A DNA stretch of 53,482 bases from an uncultured Subdoligranulum sp. (GTDB lineage: Bacteria > Bacillota > Clostridia > Oscillospirales > Ruminococcaceae): the NCBI GenBank assembly GCA_904390925.1, contig CAJFMB010000008.1, positions 1 to 53,482 on the forward strand. Reading direction: 5' to 3'. A program made the translations under genes and the position numbers. This document shows positions 15,258 through 25,734 of the stretch, piece after piece. The notes under the pieces are model-generated. The model saw nothing but the letters and a program-made list of their open reading frames with translations. It was not told the origin of the DNA and made no database searches. Position 1 is the stretch's first letter, and every line of letters begins with the position of its first letter.

Positions 15258-16803
15258 TTACGACTGCTGATGCAACACTGTCGAAAAGCCCCAGTATCCG
15301 GTCAGGGTATCGGCGGTAAATTCCGCCGCCAGATTACCCATCGGCTCCTGGGTAAAGCAGGCGTGCAGGGTGCCGGACTCGTCCTGCGTCAGGCTGTCCA
15401 GCCGGTACAGCCAGCTCAGATCCGCCATCTGGGCGTCGGTCCAGGGCATGTTCAGCTGCTGCCAGGTGGCGCCATCGTCGGTGGTGACGTATACGTTGGG
15501 CCAGTTGTTGTCGGATGTTGTCTCCGTCGAGACCATCAGGGAACCGTCCTCCAGCATGGCGGCGCCGCAGATGCTGCGGCTTTCCGGCATGGTGGGTGCC
15601 TGGGTCCAGGTCTCGCCGCCGTCATGGGTGAACCACAGCTCACAGAATCCGCCTGACCCCATGGTCCACTCCCCACCGTAGGAGACAAAGCCGTTGCCGT
15701 CCGGCAGCATCCCGGCGGTGCGGCGGTCCACCTTGACATCGCCCACATAGAAATCGTGCTTTTGCCAGGAGGTGCCGTCCATCGTCCAGACCAGGGTGGC
15801 CCCGCTGCCCAGCAAAAAGGCCGCCGGGCCATCTGGTTCGGGCGAGAGATACCAGCTGGACCGGGTCACCCCGGTATAGGCGTCGGTGCATTCCGACACC
15901 AGCGCGGCATCGTCGTCGGGGATGGCCTGCCAGGTTTCGCCCCAGTCACGGGTATACTCCAGCCCGTCGGTCAGCATCCGGATGTCCCGGCGGGTGTACC
16001 GGTCCGGGTAGCCGACCCACTGGTCCGGATTTTCCAGCGGGTAACAGAGCAGCCACTCCGGCTGGTCACCATCATAGGGGCTGACCCGCAGCGTCCAGCG
16101 GGGACCGCCGTCCGCCGTGCCGTAGTCCCCCGCCTGATAGCTCTGCTGTTCCAGGGAGGCGGGCGGATTGCTCATATCCACCACCGGCGTGTCCGCCTGC
16201 GGGTGGTCATAGGGTGTGAAGGAAATCACCAGTCCCGACGGCATCTGCTGCCGCAGTGTCTCCATCGGAAGCCGTGCCAGGGCACCATCCACAAATTCCA
16301 GCGTCAGATTGTCATTCTGGTATCCCGTCGGGTCATTGTCGTACAGGGTGCCCAGAGTCTGATAGGAAAGCCGCCGGGCGGTGCCGTCCCAGTCGATGGC
16401 AAACCCGCCCTGGTATACCGCCGGGGTGCCCAGATACTCGCAGACCGTCACTTGCGCACCGATCAGTTCACCCTTGGGGTCCACCCGCAGGGTAAAGCTG
16501 TCCACATTGTACATCGGGCAAAGAGAGCGCCCCAGCCGGGCTTCCACCGCCTCCAGCAGCGGGGCCAGGCCATTGCCTGACAATGGATACGGCGCAAGGG
16601 CAAAGGTGTTCTCGCCGGGTTCCAGCGGTTCGGTAAGGTCCGGAGCAAGGTTTTCCGCCACGGTATCCCCGCTGCTTTCCAGCGAGTCCCCGATCATATC
16701 CACCAGATCAAAAATGCTCAGCGGAATCCGGTCGCAGCCGGTCAACAGCGCACAGGCAAGTGCCGCACAAGCCAGGCGCAGAAGAATTTTTTTTCCTTTT
16801 CAT
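15258..16803 (-). CDS. Asp-box (BNR/sialidase-like) lipoprotein with apparent frameshift in an A8 tract
   Basis: A secreted lipoprotein with several Asp-box motifs typical of beta-propellers: TRDWGETWQ, TMDGTSWQ, THDGGETWTQ and TTDDGATWQQ, in the C-terminal two thirds. No catalytic sialidase residues are evident. The uninterrupted frame begins at 16745 in the middle of the lipobox LLTGC, too late for export. Just upstream, ATG at 16803 has an ideal ribosome site (GAAGGA, seven bases), but its frame is off by one because of eight adenines (T8 at 16787-16794 on the plus strand). With seven, the protein reads MKRKKILLRLACAALACALLTGC, a perfect signal peptide. The corrected length is 514 residues. 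A sequencing error, a slippery switch or a recent mutation would all explain it. Confidence 0.75.
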
Positions 16804-16916
16804 ACAAATTTCCTTCTTTGGATTTTTTCGCCTACCATCGTAGCACGTCCGTGCGGTGTTGTCCACCGGAAAAGGGGGTCTGTGCCGTCAAGCCGCATGT
16901 GGTGAATACTTTTCAC

Positions 16917-16945
16917 TTGACGGTTTAGCCACATTCAAGTATAAT
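16917..16945 (+). promoter_or_regulatory. promoter of ilvA-ridA
   Basis: TTGACG (16917-16922), 17 bases, then a perfect TATAAT (16940-16945). Transcription would start near 16952. Confidence 0.8.
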
Positions 16946-16954
16946 CAACCATAT

Positions 16955-17002
16955 CGCTTCGACGGCGAAGCGGAATTGCCCCGCCGTGTGCGGGGCAATT
17001 TT
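16955..17002 (+). terminator. tandem hairpins in the ilvA leader, possible attenuator
   Basis: The first hairpin has 7-base arms CGCTTCG and CGAAGCG (16955-16961, 16966-16972). The second has perfect 11-base arms AATTGCCCCGC and GCGGGGCAATT (16974-16984, 16990-17000) and runs into TTTTG. Both come within 50 bases of the predicted transcript start and before the ilvA ribosome site. The shape is that of an intrinsic terminator, but the tail is short, so it may attenuate ilvA or protect the 5' end. Confidence 0.5.
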
Positions 17003-17056
17003 GCGCACTTTTTCCGGCGGACCTGCCGCCCGCCATTTGAACAGGAGGTTCCTTTC

Positions 17057-18262
17057 ATGCTGACACTGGACAAGATCTACCACGCTGCCTTTGTGCTGAA
17101 GGAGGTGGCCCGCCGCACCGACCTGATTGCGGCCCCCCGCCTGCGCGAGGATTGCGCCCTTTACCTGAAGACCGAGAACCTGCAGGTGACCGGCAGCTTC
17201 AAGGTGCGGGGTGCCTACTACAAGATCAGCCAGCTGTCCCAGGAGGAACGCGCCAAGGGTGTGATTGCCTGCAGCGCCGGCAACCATGCCCAGGGCGTGG
17301 CACTGGCCGCCACCCGCATGGGGCTGCGCAGTGTGGTCTGCATGCCGGACGGCGCCCCCATCATGAAGGTGGAGAGCACCAAACGTCTGGGCGCCGAGGT
17401 CTGCCTGGTGAAGGGCACCTACGACGACGCCCACGACAAGGCGGTGGAACTGCAGAAGGAGACCGGCATGACCTTCATCCATCCCTACGATGACGAGCAG
17501 GTGATTGCCGGCCAGGGCAGCATCGGGCTGGAAATTCTGGACCAGCTGCCCGACGTGGAGGCGGTGATTGTCCCCATCGGCGGCGGCGGACTGATTGCCG
17601 GTGTGGCTTTTGCCATCAAGAGCCTGCGCCCCGACGTGAAGGTCTACGGCGTGCAGTCGGCAGGGGCTGCAAGCATGTACAAGGCCTTCCGTGACCATAC
17701 TTATGAGACGCTGGACACGGTGGACACCTTTGCCGACGGCATTGCCGTTAAGACACCGGGCGAGCTGACCTTTGACCTGGTGGAAAAGTACGTGGACGAC
17801 GTGGTTACCGTCAGCGAGGACGAAACCGCCGCGGCGATCCTGTCGCTGATGGAAAACCAGAAGCTGGTGGCGGAGGGCGCCGGTGCCGTGTCGGTGGCGG
17901 CGGCTCTCTACAGCAAGCTGCCCATCCAGGGCAAAAAGACCGTCTGCCTGGTTTCCGGCGGCAACATTGATGTGAACATCCTTTCCCGCGTGATCAACCG
18001 CGGCCTGGTGATGAGCGGCCGCAAGTGCAACCTGATGATCGCGCTGGAGGACAAACCCGGCCAGCTGACCCGGGTCAGCGAGATCATCTCGGGCTGCGGG
18101 GCCAATGTGGTCAGTGTCCAGTATGATCTGGCCGACACCAACATGGCCATCACCAGCTGCTATCTGAAACTGGCGCTGGAAACCCGCGATGCCGCCCAGA
18201 TCGCCCAGATCAAGCAAGCCCTGACCGACGCCGGTTTCAAGCTGGTGAGCGAGCGGGCATAA
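17057..18262 (+). CDS. ilvA: threonine ammonia-lyase (threonine deaminase)
   Basis: A 401-residue PLP enzyme that converts threonine to 2-oxobutanoate and ammonia, the first committed step to isoleucine. The PLP lysine lies in TGSFKVRGAYYK near residue 52, the phosphate-binding loop is PIGGGGLIAGVAFA near 176 and SGGNIDVNILSR follows near 305. The C-terminus carries a single ACT domain (about 330-400), as in the shorter IlvA/TdcB-like class rather than the E. coli IlvA with two. The start at 17057 follows AGGAGG. RidA is encoded 62 bases downstream, matching the chemistry, since this reaction releases reactive enamines. Confidence 0.95.
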   Translation: MLTLDKIYHAAFVLKEVARRTDLIAAPRLREDCALYLKTENLQVTGSFKVRGAYYKISQLSQEERAKGVIACSAGNHAQGVALAATRMGLRSVVCMPDGAPIMKVESTKRLGAEVCLVKGTYDDAHDKAVELQKETGMTFIHPYDDEQVIAGQGSIGLEILDQLPDVEAVIVPIGGGGLIAGVAFAIKSLRPDVKVYGVQSAGAASMYKAFRDHTYETLDTVDTFADGIAVKTPGELTFDLVEKYVDDVVTVSEDETAAAILSLMENQKLVAEGAGAVSVAAALYSKLPIQGKKTVCLVSGGNIDVNILSRVINRGLVMSGRKCNLMIALEDKPGQLTRVSEIISGCGANVVSVQYDLADTNMAITSCYLKLALETRDAAQIAQIKQALTDAGFKLVSERA

Positions 18263-18324
18263 CCAAACCAAATTCCTATCTAATATATAGTAAGATAAAG
18301 AATGCAGAAAGGAACGTGTTTTCC

Positions 18325-18699
18325 ATGAAAGTCATTTCCACCAACAAGGCTCCGGCCGCCATCGGTCCCTACTCCCAGGCACTGGACCTGGGCAACCTGG
18401 TATTTGTCTCGGGTCAGATTCCCGTCAATCCTGCCGCCGGCACCATGCCGGAGGATGTTCAGGACCAGGCCCGGCAGAGCCTTGCCAACCTGAAGGCCAT
18501 TCTGGCCGAGGCGGGGCTGTCCATGACCGACGTGGTCAAGACGGTGGTGTTCCTGGCTGACCTGAACGACTTTGCCGCCGTCAACGAGGTCTATGCCCAG
18601 GCTTTTGCCGAGCCCTTCCCTGCCCGCAGCTGCGTGCAGGTGGCCGGCATCCCCAAAGGTGCCAAGGTGGAGATCGAGTGCATCGTCGTGCGGAAATAA
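18325..18699 (+). CDS. ridA: RidA family enamine/imine deaminase
   Basis: A 124-residue trimeric RidA protein that hydrolyses reactive 2-aminoacrylate and related enamines made by PLP enzymes such as threonine deaminase. The signatures IGPYSQALDLGNLVFVSGQIP and FPARSCVQVAGIPKGAKVEIE are intact, including the arginine that binds the substrate carboxylate. Length is normal. The ATG at 18325 is preferred to a GTG nine bases earlier because the AAAGGA site is better spaced. It is co-oriented with ilvA and probably co-transcribed. Confidence 0.95.
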   Translation: MKVISTNKAPAAIGPYSQALDLGNLVFVSGQIPVNPAAGTMPEDVQDQARQSLANLKAILAEAGLSMTDVVKTVVFLADLNDFAAVNEVYAQAFAEPFPARSCVQVAGIPKGAKVEIECIVVRK

Positions 18700-18734
18700 T
18701 TTTCGATTCTGCGCCAAATCCCGTTTTATTCCAT

Positions 18735-18767
18735 AAAAAAGCCGCATCCGGCAGCGCCGGGTGCGGC
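18735..18767 (-). terminator. intrinsic terminator of the DUF815 gene
   Basis: GCCGCATCCGGC and GCCGGGTGCGGC form a strong hairpin (18741-18767), followed on the minus strand by TTTTTT (18735-18740). It lies between the convergent ridA and DUF815 genes; on the plus strand it lacks a T run. Confidence 0.85.
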
Positions 18768-18786
18768 AGGGAAACGCGGTTTTCGG

Positions 18787-19992
18787 TTACAGCTGAACCC
18801 CGCCCTTGCACAGTTCAATGAACTGCTTGGCCACGCGGGGACTGCGGCCGCCGGCGCGGATGGCGAAGGCCTCGCCCTTGATGTACAGCTGATCGGCCGG
18901 CATCTGGACGCCGTACTGGCGGGCCAGCTCCAGCAGGATGGCCTCAAATTTGGCTTTGTCCGGGCGCTGGAAGGTGACGGTCAGGCCGAACCGGGCGGAC
19001 AGGCTCATCATCTCCTGGCGGGTATCGGCGGCGTGGAGATCATCGCCCTCCCGGTCGCTCATCCGCTCCTTGACCAGATGGCGGCGGTTGGAGGTGGCAT
19101 ACACCGCAATGTTGTGGCTGCGGCCGCCCACGCTGCCTTCCAGAATCGCCTTCAGCGCGGCAAAGTCGTCGTCGTTGGAGGAGAAGCTCAGATCGTCAAT
19201 GAACAGGATAAACTTGAGCGGGTTGTCCGCCAGCGATTCCATCACGGCGGGAATCTGGTACAGCTGATTCTTTTTGACTTCCACCAGCCGCAGTCCATCG
19301 GCGGCAAACTCGTTGCCGATGGCCTTGACGGTGCTGGACTTGCCGGTGCCTGCGTCGCCGTACAGCAGCACATTGTTGGCCGGCAGGCCGGCCAGCAGGG
19401 CCTTGGTGTTGGCAATGACCTTGGCGCGCTCGGTCTCATAGCCGGGCAGCTCGCTGAGCCGCTGCGGGTCGGGACAGTGGACCGGCACCAGACGTGCGTC
19501 CTCCACCGTAAAGACATGGTAGCGGGCAAACATGCCGTAACCCTTTTTGCCCACCTCGGCGCGCCGCTTGTCGTAGGCAGCGGCGTAGTCGGCGGAGCCG
19601 GTCTCCCACCGGGGCAGGAAGCGGCAGGCCTGACGCAGCGCTTCCGGTGCGTCGTCCAGCAGTTCCTCCAGGCCCCACTCCCCTGCCTGCTGCAGCACTG
19701 CCAGCTCGCTGGCCAGGGCAGCCTCGGCAGCCGGGCCCGCACCGCCCGCCGCCGCGCGGCGGATACAGATGTTGTTGTTTTCCAGCACTGTATCCAGCAG
19801 GTAGTCGGTCCAGCAGCGGCCGCTGTCAAACAGGGCAGCCTCAAACTCGGCCGCCGCCGTCACAAAGGCGGCTGGGTCCCCCGACGCAGCCACCATGGCT
19901 GCGTACCGCTTGACCACCGGGTCCTGCAGGATGCCGCGCACAATCACCAGCCCCCGCAGGCGAAGGTCCATTTGTTCCAGTTTCATTTTCAT
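18787..19992 (-). CDS. DUF815 AAA-type ATP-binding protein
   Basis: A 401-residue P-loop ATPase of the DUF815 family. An alpha-helical N-terminal half (1-200) precedes an ATPase domain with Walker A GDAGTGKSSTVKA near residue 216, Walker B FILFIDDLSFS near 258 and the sensor-like VYATSNRRHLVKERM near 294. Members are widespread in Clostridia but their role is not established; the layout recalls AAA clamp-loader-like and DNA-associated ATPases. The start MKMKLEQ follows GGGGG five bases upstream. It stands alone between its own promoter and terminator, opposite to the flanking ilv genes. Confidence 0.88.
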   Translation of the reverse strand: MKMKLEQMDLRLRGLVIVRGILQDPVVKRYAAMVAASGDPAAFVTAAAEFEAALFDSGRCWTDYLLDTVLENNNICIRRAAAGGAGPAAEAALASELAVLQQAGEWGLEELLDDAPEALRQACRFLPRWETGSADYAAAYDKRRAEVGKKGYGMFARYHVFTVEDARLVPVHCPDPQRLSELPGYETERAKVIANTKALLAGLPANNVLLYGDAGTGKSSTVKAIGNEFAADGLRLVEVKKNQLYQIPAVMESLADNPLKFILFIDDLSFSSNDDDFAALKAILEGSVGGRSHNIAVYATSNRRHLVKERMSDREGDDLHAADTRQEMMSLSARFGLTVTFQRPDKAKFEAILLELARQYGVQMPADQLYIKGEAFAIRAGGRSPRVAKQFIELCKGGVQL

Positions 19993-20030
19993 AACTTCCC
20001 CCTAAAATAGTCGCTTCAAGAGCACATACC

Positions 20031-20059
20031 AGTATACCCTCCGCAGGCAGCGCCTGCAA
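20031..20059 (-). promoter_or_regulatory. promoter of the DUF815 gene
   Basis: On the minus strand TTGCAG (20054-20059), 17 bases, then TATACT (20031-20036). It is back to back with the ilv operon promoter 40 bases away. Confidence 0.68.
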
Positions 20060-20100
20060 GCACGGCACAGCAAAAAATGTGTTTTTTCCACAAAAAGCTG

Positions 20101-20129
20101 TTGACATGGTTCGGAAATTGCAGTATATT
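20101..20129 (+). promoter_or_regulatory. promoter of the T-box ilvBNCD operon
   Basis: TTGACA (20101-20106), 17 bases, then TATATT (20124-20129), followed about 8 bases later by the start of the T-box leader. Confidence 0.75.
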
Positions 20130-20139
20130 TTCTGTATAA

Positions 20140-20440
20140 CATTTCAGAAATGCAGTGACGGGAACCAGTAACCCCCAACACCGCCCCAAGAGAGCTGCCG
20201 GTTGGTGCAAGGCAGCGGGCAAGGATGCGGGTGAAGTCCTCCCCGAGCAGGTCGGCTGAAACGCAGCGCGCGGTAGGCAGGCACGGCAGCATCCGTTACC
20301 ATGCAGGGCTTTGTTGGAAGTCCGTTGAGGGGGCATGTCATCCACATGCCAATAAGAGTGGTACCGCAGAGTGCAATTACCGGCCTTTGTCTCTTGAAAG
20401 CGCTAAAGTGCGCAGAAGAGACAAAGGCTGTTTTCTTTTC
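20140..20440 (+). ncRNA. T-box riboswitch leader of ilvBNCD
   Basis: All main parts of a T-box are visible: the AGAGAG motif in stem I (20189-20194) followed by GCTGCCGGTTGGTGCAAGGC, the T-box core AAGAGTGGTACCGCAG (20354-20369) and a terminator with 13-base arms (20383-20395 and 20416-20428) followed by TTTTCTTTT. The specifier lies in GTGAAGTCCTCCCC (20231-20244); consecutive GTC (valine, 20236-20238) and CTC (leucine, 20239-20241) are both possible. The bulge GTGGT would pair with a tRNA whose discriminator base is A. Uncharged tRNA should switch to the antiterminator and turn on the operon. Confidence 0.92.
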
Positions 20441-20532
20441 GGCATTTTGCCGTATCCGGCTGTCTTTCCTGCATCTGGCAGTGCAGGGGATTTTTCATAG
20501 CAAGCATAGAGAAGGAAAAGGAGAGGATCACG

Positions 20533-22197
20533 ATGATGCTGACAGGTTCCCAGATTTTTGTCGAGGTGCTGGCCGAGCAGGGCGTGGATACCATTTTTGG
20601 CTATCCCGGCGGCGCGGTTTTGAACCTGTACGACGAGCTGTATAAAAATTCCGACCGGATCCGGCACATCCTGACCGCCCATGAGCAGGGCGCCGCCCAC
20701 GCTGCCGACGGTTATGCCCGTGCCACCGGCCGCACCGGCGTGGTGCTGGCCACCAGCGGTCCCGGTGCTACCAACCTGGTCACCGGTATTGCCACCGCGT
20801 TCATGGACAGTGTGCCGATGGTTGCCTTTACCGGCAACGTGGCCACCTCCCTGCTGGGCAAGGACAGCTTTCAGGAAGCCTACATCGAGGGCGTGACCAT
20901 GCCCATCACCAAGCACAACTACACCGTCCGTCGGGTGGAGGATCTGGCCGACACCATGCGTGCCGCCTTCCGCATTGCCCAGAGCGGCCGCAAGGGCCCG
21001 GTGCTGGTGGACATTCCCAAGGATGTGACCGCAAACTCCTGCGAGTTCACCCCCAAGCCGCCGGAGCCGGTGCGCACCGTCACCCACTTTGACGAGGAAA
21101 GCGTCAAAAAGGCCGCCGAGATGATCAATGCCGCCAAAAAGCCGGTGGTGGTGTTCGGCGGCGGTGTCCGGGGCGCTGCGGGCTGTCAGCCGCTGCGGGA
21201 TCTGCTGACCAAGGCCGAGATCCCCGCCACCTACACCCTGATGGCAGCCGGTGTGCTGGCCTACGGTGAGCCGCTGAACCTGGGGCTGCTGGGCATGCAC
21301 GGCTGCTACACTGCCAATAAGGCAGTGGACGAAGCCGACCTGCTGATTGCCGTGGGCACCCGGTTTTCCGACCGTGTGGCGCTGAAGCCGGAAACCTTCG
21401 CCCACAACGCCAAGCGCATCCAGATTGACATTGACCCCAGTGAGATGGGCAAGAACGTCCCCATTGATCTGGCCCTGGTGGGAGATGCCGCCTACATCCT
21501 GCAGGCGATGCTGCCCCACATCCAGCCCGCCGAACACAAGGACTGGATGTCCCAGATCCGGGAATGGCAGTCCCATGACTACAAGCCGCTGGACAGCGAC
21601 ACCGAGCTGAAACCCCACCAGATGATTGACGAGATCTGCCGCCAGGCCGGCCCCAATGCCGTCTATGTCACCGACGTGGGCCAGCATCAGATGTGGGCAG
21701 CCCAGTATCTGCACCACACCAAGAGCCGCGGCTTTATCACCAGCGGCGGTCTGGGCACCATGGGCTTCGGCTACGGCGCTGCCATCGGCGCACAGCTGGG
21801 ACTTGGTCCCGACGCCCGGGTCATCATGCTCACCGGCGACGGCAGCTTCCACATGAACCTGAACGAGGGCTGCACCGCCGTCAGCTACCAGCTGCCCATC
21901 ATCACCGTCATCTTCAACAACCAGGTGCTGGGCATGGTCCGTCAGTGGCAGACCGCCTTCTACGGCAAACGGTATTCCAACACCGACCCCCACCGCCACA
22001 CCGATTTTGCCAAGGTGGCCGAGGGCTTTGGTGCCAAAGGATACCGCTGCACCACCCCCGACGAGTTCCGCGCCGCTTTCGCTGACGCTTTAAAGCAGAA
22101 AGGTCCCAGCTGGATCGACTGCCGCATCGGCAAGGACGAGAAGGTGCTGCCCATGATCCCGGGCGGCGGCGACATCAACGATATTCTGATGGAGTAA
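20533..22197 (+). CDS. ilvB: acetolactate synthase large subunit
   Basis: A 554-residue thiamine diphosphate enzyme that condenses two pyruvates to acetolactate, or pyruvate with 2-oxobutanoate to acetohydroxybutyrate. The catalytic glutamate is in TAHEQGAAHAADGYAR (near residue 50), the FAD/cofactor segment is TGNVATSLLGKDSFQE and the ThDP-magnesium motif is GDGSFHMNLNEG near 437. Length is normal. It follows the T-box leader and starts after GGAGAGG. The small subunit starts 16 bases after its stop. Confidence 0.96.
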   Translation: MMLTGSQIFVEVLAEQGVDTIFGYPGGAVLNLYDELYKNSDRIRHILTAHEQGAAHAADGYARATGRTGVVLATSGPGATNLVTGIATAFMDSVPMVAFTGNVATSLLGKDSFQEAYIEGVTMPITKHNYTVRRVEDLADTMRAAFRIAQSGRKGPVLVDIPKDVTANSCEFTPKPPEPVRTVTHFDEESVKKAAEMINAAKKPVVVFGGGVRGAAGCQPLRDLLTKAEIPATYTLMAAGVLAYGEPLNLGLLGMHGCYTANKAVDEADLLIAVGTRFSDRVALKPETFAHNAKRIQIDIDPSEMGKNVPIDLALVGDAAYILQAMLPHIQPAEHKDWMSQIREWQSHDYKPLDSDTELKPHQMIDEICRQAGPNAVYVTDVGQHQMWAAQYLHHTKSRGFITSGGLGTMGFGYGAAIGAQLGLGPDARVIMLTGDGSFHMNLNEGCTAVSYQLPIITVIFNNQVLGMVRQWQTAFYGKRYSNTDPHRHTDFAKVAEGFGAKGYRCTTPDEFRAAFADALKQKGPSWIDCRIGKDEKVLPMIPGGGDINDILME

Positions 22198-22212
22198 AGG
22201 AGGACCCCTGCA

Positions 22213-22800
22213 ATGCCCACTGTGAAGAAAAACGACGCGGCCGACCGCCGGGTCATCAGCATCCTGGTGGATAACCAGCGGGGCGTCCTGGCCCGGGTTT
22301 CCAGCCTGTTCAACCGCCGTGGCTTCAATATTGACAGCCTGACGGTCTCGACCACCAACGACCCCAGCATCAGCCGCATTACCGTCACCACCCATGGCGA
22401 CGAAAATTCCATCAGCCAGCTGCTGCTCCAGACCGACCGTCTGGAAGTCACCCGCCAGATCTTTGAACTGGATCAGGACAACAGCCTGCAGCGGGAGCTT
22501 TTGCTGCTGAAGGTGAAGGCCGACGTGAAAAACCGCGCCGAGCTGCGGGAGATTGCCAGCATCTACAAGTCCAAGATCATCGACCTGTCCCCCGACAGCA
22601 TGGTCTTTGAGCTGACCGGCAAGCCCAGCAAGATTGACGCCTTCCTGGTCATGTTCCAGGATTACGACATTCTGGAAATGTGCCGCACCGGCGTCACCGC
22701 CATCGAGCGCGGCGGCATGCACCAGCACATGCAGAAACCCAAACAGGAAATCAGCGAGATCGACTACCCCACCTACGGTCCCGGCGGGACCCGGGGCTGA
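22213..22800 (+). CDS. ilvN: acetolactate synthase small (regulatory) subunit
   Basis: A 195-residue regulatory subunit that activates IlvB and mediates valine feedback. An N-terminal ACT domain begins RRVISILVDNQRGVLARVSSLFNRRGFNIDSL with the pattern usual for IlvN/IlvH, followed by the C-terminal domain with YKSKIIDLSPDSMVFELTGKPSKIDAF. The ribosome site AGGAGG is well placed. The residues known to alter valine sensitivity in E. coli IlvH (Gly14, Ser17) correspond to this ACT region; none is obviously changed. Confidence 0.95.
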   Translation: MPTVKKNDAADRRVISILVDNQRGVLARVSSLFNRRGFNIDSLTVSTTNDPSISRITVTTHGDENSISQLLLQTDRLEVTRQIFELDQDNSLQRELLLLKVKADVKNRAELREIASIYKSKIIDLSPDSMVFELTGKPSKIDAFLVMFQDYDILEMCRTGVTAIERGGMHQHMQKPKQEISEIDYPTYGPGGTRG

Positions 22801-22859
22801 GCAGTTGTCCTTCCCGCCCACCAGACAGATTCCCCGCCTCTCGGCGCTGAATATACAAA

Positions 22860-23921
<1,062 letters not shown>

Positions 23922-23943
23922 TCGACCGAATCCAATCACCCTG

Positions 23944-23976
23944 GGGGACGGGCAATGCGCCTCGTCCCCTGTTTTG
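23944..23976 (+). terminator. hairpin between ilvC and ilvD, partial terminator
   Basis: GGGGACG (about 23944-23951) pairs with CGTCCCC (about 23963-23969), followed by TGTTTTG. It lies 22 bases after ilvC and just before the ilvD ribosome site, so it may lower ilvD expression relative to ilvC rather than end the operon. Confidence 0.45.
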
Positions 23977-23994
23977 TATCAGGAGGAGATTCCC

Positions 23995-25653
23995 ATGCGC
24001 AGCGATAATGTTACCAAAGGCCCCGAGCGCGCGCCCAACCGCAGTCTGTTCTATGCCCTGGGCTACACCCCCGAGGAGCTGGAACGCCCCTTGATCGGCG
24101 TGGTCTCGGCCTACAGCGAGATTGTGCCCGGCCACATGAACCTGGACAAGCTGGCAGACGCGGTCAAGGCCGGCGTCCGGATGGCCGGCGGCACCCCCAT
24201 TCTGATCCCGGCCATCGGCGTCTGCGACGGCATCGCCATGGGCCACATCGGCATGAAGTATTCGCTGGCCAGCCGTGAGCTGATCTGCGACAGCGTCGAG
24301 ACCATGTTCATGGCCCACCAGCTGGACGGCCTGGTTCTGGTGCCCAACTGCGACAAGATCGTGCCCGGCATGCTGATGGCCGCCTGCCGTCTGGATGTGC
24401 CCGCCATCGTCTGCTCCGGCGGCCCCATGCTGGCCGGCCGCTACGGCGGCGAGGAGGTCAGCCTGTCCAAGATGTTTGAGGCGGTGGGCGCCTACAAGGC
24501 AGGTCTGATCGACGACGCACAGCTGGAGGACTGCACCTGCAACTGCTGCCCGGGCTGCGGCTCCTGCAGCGGCATGTACACCGCCAACAGCATGAACTGC
24601 CTGTGCGAGGCCATCGGCATTGCACTGCCCGGCAACGGCACCATTCCCGCCGTCTACGCCAAGCGGCTGCAGCTGGGCAAGCGCTCCGGCATGGCCATCA
24701 TGGATCTGGTGCGCCGGGGTGTCACCGCCCGCCAGATCGTCAACGAGCGGTCCATCCGCAACGCCCTGACCTGCGACATGGCTCTGGGCTGCTCCACCAA
24801 CACGGTGCTGCACCTGCTGGCCATCGCCCATGAGGCGGGCGTGCCGCTGGATCTGAAGATTTTCAACGAGATCAGCGCCAAGACCCCCAACCTCTGCCAT
24901 CTGGCCCCTGCCGGTCCCACCCACATGCCCGACCTGTACGAGGCCGGCGGCATTCCGGCGGTGCAGGCCGAGCTTGCCAAGAAGGGCCTGCTGGATCTGG
25001 ATGTGCCCACCGTCACCGGCAAGACGCTGGGTGAGAACATCCAGGGTGCCCATATCCTGAACGAGAAGGCCATCCGTCCCATCGACAACCCCTACAGCCA
25101 GACCGGCGGTCTGCAGATTCTGTGGGGCAACCTGGCCCCCGACGGCTGCGTGGTCAAGCGCAGCGCCGTGGCGCCGGAAATGCAGTGCCATTCCGGTCCT
25201 GCCCGCGTCTTTGACAGCGAGGAACAGGCCATCGACGCCATCTACAATGGCCGCATCCATCCCGGCGACGTGGTGGTCATCCGCTACGAGGGCCCCAAGG
25301 GCGGCCCCGGCATGCGGGAGATGCTCAACCCCACCAGCGCCCTGGCCGGCATGAAGCTGGACACCACCGTGGCGCTGATCACCGACGGCCGCTTCTCGGG
25401 TGCGTCCCGCGGTGCCGCCATCGGCCATGTCAGCCCGGAGGCTGCCTCCGGCGGCCCCATCGGCCTGGTGCAGGAGGGCGACACCATCTCCATCGACATT
25501 CCCAATGCCAGCATCACGCTGGAAGTGGATGACGAGGAACTGGCCCGCCGCAAGGCCGCCTATGTCCAGCCGGAGCCTAACGTCAAGACCGGCTGGCTGA
25601 GCCGCTACGCCCGCATGGTCACCAGTGCCAACTTCGGCGCAGTGCTGCAGTAA
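23995..25653 (+). CDS. ilvD: dihydroxy-acid dehydratase
   Basis: A 552-residue iron-sulfur enzyme that makes 2-oxo acids for valine and isoleucine. Cluster cysteines are visible in NCDKIVPGM (about residue 117) and [22 protein letters not shown] (about 183-200), and [12 protein letters not shown] marks the C-terminal domain. Length matches the family. The start at 23995 (MRSDNVTKG) is chosen because AGGAGGAG lies seven bases upstream; the longer frame begins inside that site. It is the last gene of the T-box operon. No leucine-specific gene (leuA, B, C, D) lies in the window. Confidence 0.96.
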   Translation: MRSDNVTKGPERAPNRSLFYALGYTPEELERPLIGVVSAYSEIVPGHMNLDKLADAVKAGVRMAGGTPILIPAIGVCDGIAMGHIGMKYSLASRELICDSVETMFMAHQLDGLVLVPNCDKIVPGMLMAACRLDVPAIVCSGGPMLAGRYGGEEVSLSKMFEAVGAYKAGLIDDAQLEDCTCNCCPGCGSCSGMYTANSMNCLCEAIGIALPGNGTIPAVYAKRLQLGKRSGMAIMDLVRRGVTARQIVNERSIRNALTCDMALGCSTNTVLHLLAIAHEAGVPLDLKIFNEISAKTPNLCHLAPAGPTHMPDLYEAGGIPAVQAELAKKGLLDLDVPTVTGKTLGENIQGAHILNEKAIRPIDNPYSQTGGLQILWGNLAPDGCVVKRSAVAPEMQCHSGPARVFDSEEQAIDAIYNGRIHPGDVVVIRYEGPKGGPGMREMLNPTSALAGMKLDTTVALITDGRFSGASRGAAIGHVSPEAASGGPIGLVQEGDTISIDIPNASITLEVDDEELARRKAAYVQPEPNVKTGWLSRYARMVTSANFGAVLQ

Positions 25654-25683
25654 ACGCACTTTCCTACCCCCATACAAAGCCAG

Positions 25684-25722
25684 GCCGCCCGGCAGGTTTT
25701 CCGCCTGCCGGGTGGCTTTGTG
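25684..25722 (+). terminator. intrinsic terminator of ilvBNCD
   Basis: GCCGCCCGGCAGG pairs with CCTGCCGGGTGGC (one G-T pair), followed by TTTGTG. It begins 31 bases after the ilvD stop. Confidence 0.75.
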
Positions 25723-25734
25723 CTGCGGTGCCCC

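Noticed and set aside
20301-20645. Frame overlapping the T-box leader and ilvB start
   Set aside because: Lies in the structured leader and the ilvB coding start in another frame.
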